Source of the DNA: Prorocentrum cordatum
Lineage: Eukaryota > Sar > Dinophyceae > Prorocentrales > Prorocentraceae
Direction: 5' to 3'
Assembly (NCBI GenBank): GCA_963575745.1
Contig: CAUYUJ010019615.1
Span: forward strand, 1,148,760 to 1,178,974
Length of the DNA stretch: 30,215 nt
The notes under the pieces were generated by a model, which worked only from the letters and a program-made list of their open reading frames with translations, was not told the DNA's origin and did no database searches. Position 1 is the first letter of the stretch, and each line of letters opens with the position of its first letter. Below are positions 28,714 through 30,215 of the stretch, piece after piece. A program made the position numbers and the translations under genes.

Positions 28714-28772
28714 GCTACTGCTACTACTACTACTACTATTACTACTACTACTACTACTCCTACTACTACTAG
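28145..28772. repeat. (TAC)n array, about 630 bp
   Basis: TAC/ACT triplets, nearly pure in the first 170 bp, then interrupted by TATAC, TTAC and CGAC variants (28330-28630), then pure again. Poly-Thr, poly-Leu, poly-Val and poly-Ser frames are artefacts. Confidence 0.95.
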
Positions 28773-28875
28773 GGCTGACCGAGGGATGGTGGCCGGGCAG
28801 TTCGTCCGGGAGACGACTTAAGCGTGGTGATGGAGGTTTCGCGTCTCCAACGGTTTTAACAAAAAAGAAAGGACA

Positions 28876-28912
28876 TTGTGGGTGTGGGTGTGGGTGTGGG
28901 TGTGGGTGTTGG
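28876..28912. repeat. (TGTGGG)n hexamer
   Basis: About six copies of TGTGGG. It is G-rich like a telomere but does not match the TTTAGGG repeat known for dinoflagellates, so it is called a simple repeat. Confidence 0.85.
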
Positions 28913-28924
28913 TGTCGGTGGTTC

Positions 28925-29280
28925 ATGTATGATGTCTGATGTTGTATGATGATGTATGATGGTGTATGATGAGGTATAATGATGTATGATGATGCATGAT
29001 GATGTATGATGATGTGTTTTGATGTGCGATGATGTTTGATGGTGCACGATGATGTATGATGATGTGCGATGTTGTACGGTGATGTATGATGATGTATGAT
29101 GATGTATGATCATGTATGATGATGTATGATGATGCATGATGATGTATGGTGATGTATGATGATGTATGGTGGTGTATGATGGTGTATGATGATGTATGAT
29201 GATCTATGATGGTGTATGATGATGTAAGATGATGTCTGATACTGTATGATGATGTATGATGATGTATGATGATTGACGTA
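28925..29280. repeat. decanucleotide (TATGATGATG)n satellite
   Basis: The 10-bp unit TATGATGATG recurs about 35 times with single-base variants (GGTGTATGAT, GATGTGCGAT). It lies between the TGTGGG hexamer and the ATC array. The His/Thr/Ser/Tyr/Ile frame on - is a repeat by-product. Confidence 0.95.
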
Positions 29281-29356
29281 TGGTGTTTGAATATGTATGA
29301 TGTAGGGGCGCCGCGCGGACATCTCCAGGAGAACCCCAGGAGCGTTCCAGGAACGC
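29281..29356. other. short unique spacer between two arrays
   Basis: About 75 bases containing GGGGCGCCGCGCGGACATCT and CCAGGAGAACCCCAGGAGCG. The second half resembles the CCAGGAGG words at the window end. No gene. Confidence 0.4.
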
Positions 29357-29397
<41 letters not shown>

Positions 29398-29870
29398 CGA
29401 TCACCACCATCAGCATCATCATCACCATCAGCATCATCATTATCATCATCATCATCGTCATCATCGTCATCATCACCATCATCATCATCATCATCATCGT
29501 CGGTGTCATTGTCGTCGTCATCATCGTCACCACCGCCATCATCATCATCAGCAGCATCATCATCATCATGATCATCATCCTCCTCATCACCACCACTACC
29601 ACCACCACCATCATCGTCGTCATCAGCATCATCATCACCTGCAGCAGCATCGGCATCACAATCATCATCATCAGCACCACCATCAGCATCAACGTCACCA
29701 CCATCATAATCATCATCAGCATCATCATGTTCATCCTCACCACCATCATCATCGTCGTCGTCATCGTCATCGTCGTCGTCGTCATCCGTCATCGTCATCA
29801 TCATCGTCGTCGTCATCGTCATCGTCATCATCATACTCATCATCATACTCATCATCATCATCAGAATCAG

Positions 29871-29913
<43 letters not shown>

Positions 29914-29977
29914 GTCATCATGATAATCATAATCATACTTATAATCATAATCATCATCAGCATCATCAGCATCATCC

Positions 29978-30016
<39 letters not shown>

Positions 30017-30030
30017 GCATCACCATCATC
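29357..30030. repeat. (ATC)n array, about 670 bp
   Basis: ATC triplets with CGTC, ACC and AGC variants, purest at 29360-29395 and 29875-29915. The strand complement gives Met/Asp-rich frames, judged artefactual. Confidence 0.95.
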
Positions 30031-30082
30031 ACGCCCTCGTCCCTTTCGACAACCTCAATCACAATAATCACGCCCTCGTCGT

Positions 30083-30215
30083 CAGGCCTCCCAGGAGGCT
30101 TCCCAGGAGGCCCCAGAGGCCTGTCAGGAGGCCCAAGAGGCCTCCCAGGAGGCCCCAGTGGCCTCTAAGGAGGCCCAAGAGGCATCTCAGGAGGCCAAAG
30201 AGGCCTCTTAGGATG
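30083..30215 (+). repeat. 21-bp repeat with heptapeptide phase, runs off the window
   Basis: Units begin CAGGAGGCC at 30104, 30125, 30146 and 30188, with AAGGAGGCC at 30167. Because 21 is a multiple of three, one frame reads QEAPEAC, QEAQEAS, QEAPVAS, KEAQEAS, QEAKEAS, then TAG at 30209. Each unit contains GGCCTCC-type words like those in the modules of the GTC array. I favour a non-coding satellite, but the frame is open upstream for several units. Confidence 0.85.

Noticed and set aside
28876-28912. Telomere-like G-rich hexamer
   Set aside because: TGTGGG is not the known TTTAGGG-type telomere repeat, and only about six copies are present inside other simple repeats.
28923-30071. 382-codon minus-strand frame of Met/Asp then His/Thr/Ser
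   Set aside because: It is entirely the ATC array and the decanucleotide satellite read in one frame.

Overview
The window looks like nuclear DNA of a dinoflagellate, possibly a GC-rich one of the Prorocentrum or Polarella kind. The reasons are a relic of the dinoflagellate spliced leader at 15723-15739 (16 of 17 bases), a long-intron gene whose exons join in phase only if several introns use GC donors, short introns with terminal inverted repeats (introner-like), very high GC, and triplet microsatellites over much of the sequence. No bacterial operon, rRNA, tRNA or CRISPR was recognised. The species assignment is inference.

The clearest gene is on the + strand from about 15.72 to 27.76 kb. 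Seven exons (15871-17093, 18423-18626, 19188-19299, 21240-21455, 22166-22252, 22377-22478, 26544-27764) join in phase to 3165 nt, about 1054 codons plus stop. They encode a protein with an SH3/KOW-like N-terminal module, a run of about eleven decapeptides, several coiled-coil stretches and a glycine-rich C-terminus. The first exon is long and intron-free and follows the spliced-leader relic, as expected if the 5' part came from a reverse-transcribed mRNA. The fifth intron (124 bp) is one of three copies of an element with inverted-repeat ends. No enzymatic function can be assigned.

Layout: 0-1.9 kb holds a dispersed repeat with a 3' hairpin, a CTC microsatellite and possible exons around introner copy 1. 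1.9-3.1 kb has a 107-bp duplication, a foldback repeat and a 73-bp satellite of about eleven units. 3.1-5.5 kb has one unassigned 197-codon ORF, triplet repeats and two more foldback repeats. 5.5-12.5 kb is CpG-rich with fragmentary coding on both strands, a 215-bp satellite (9.6-10.9 kb) and a decayed reading frame (11.0-12.5 kb). 12.5-15.7 kb has GA and CTC microsatellites, introner copy 2 with a plausible terminal exon, and a tandem of the dispersed repeat. 15.7-27.8 kb is the coiled-coil gene, its introns filled with a 127-bp palindrome, GTC arrays, foldback elements and a 53-bp satellite. 27.8-30.2 kb is almost only short tandem repeats.

All gene structures were read by eye from reading frame, phase and splice dinucleotides, so exon edges are proposals. 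The repeats are directly visible and more certain than the gene calls.
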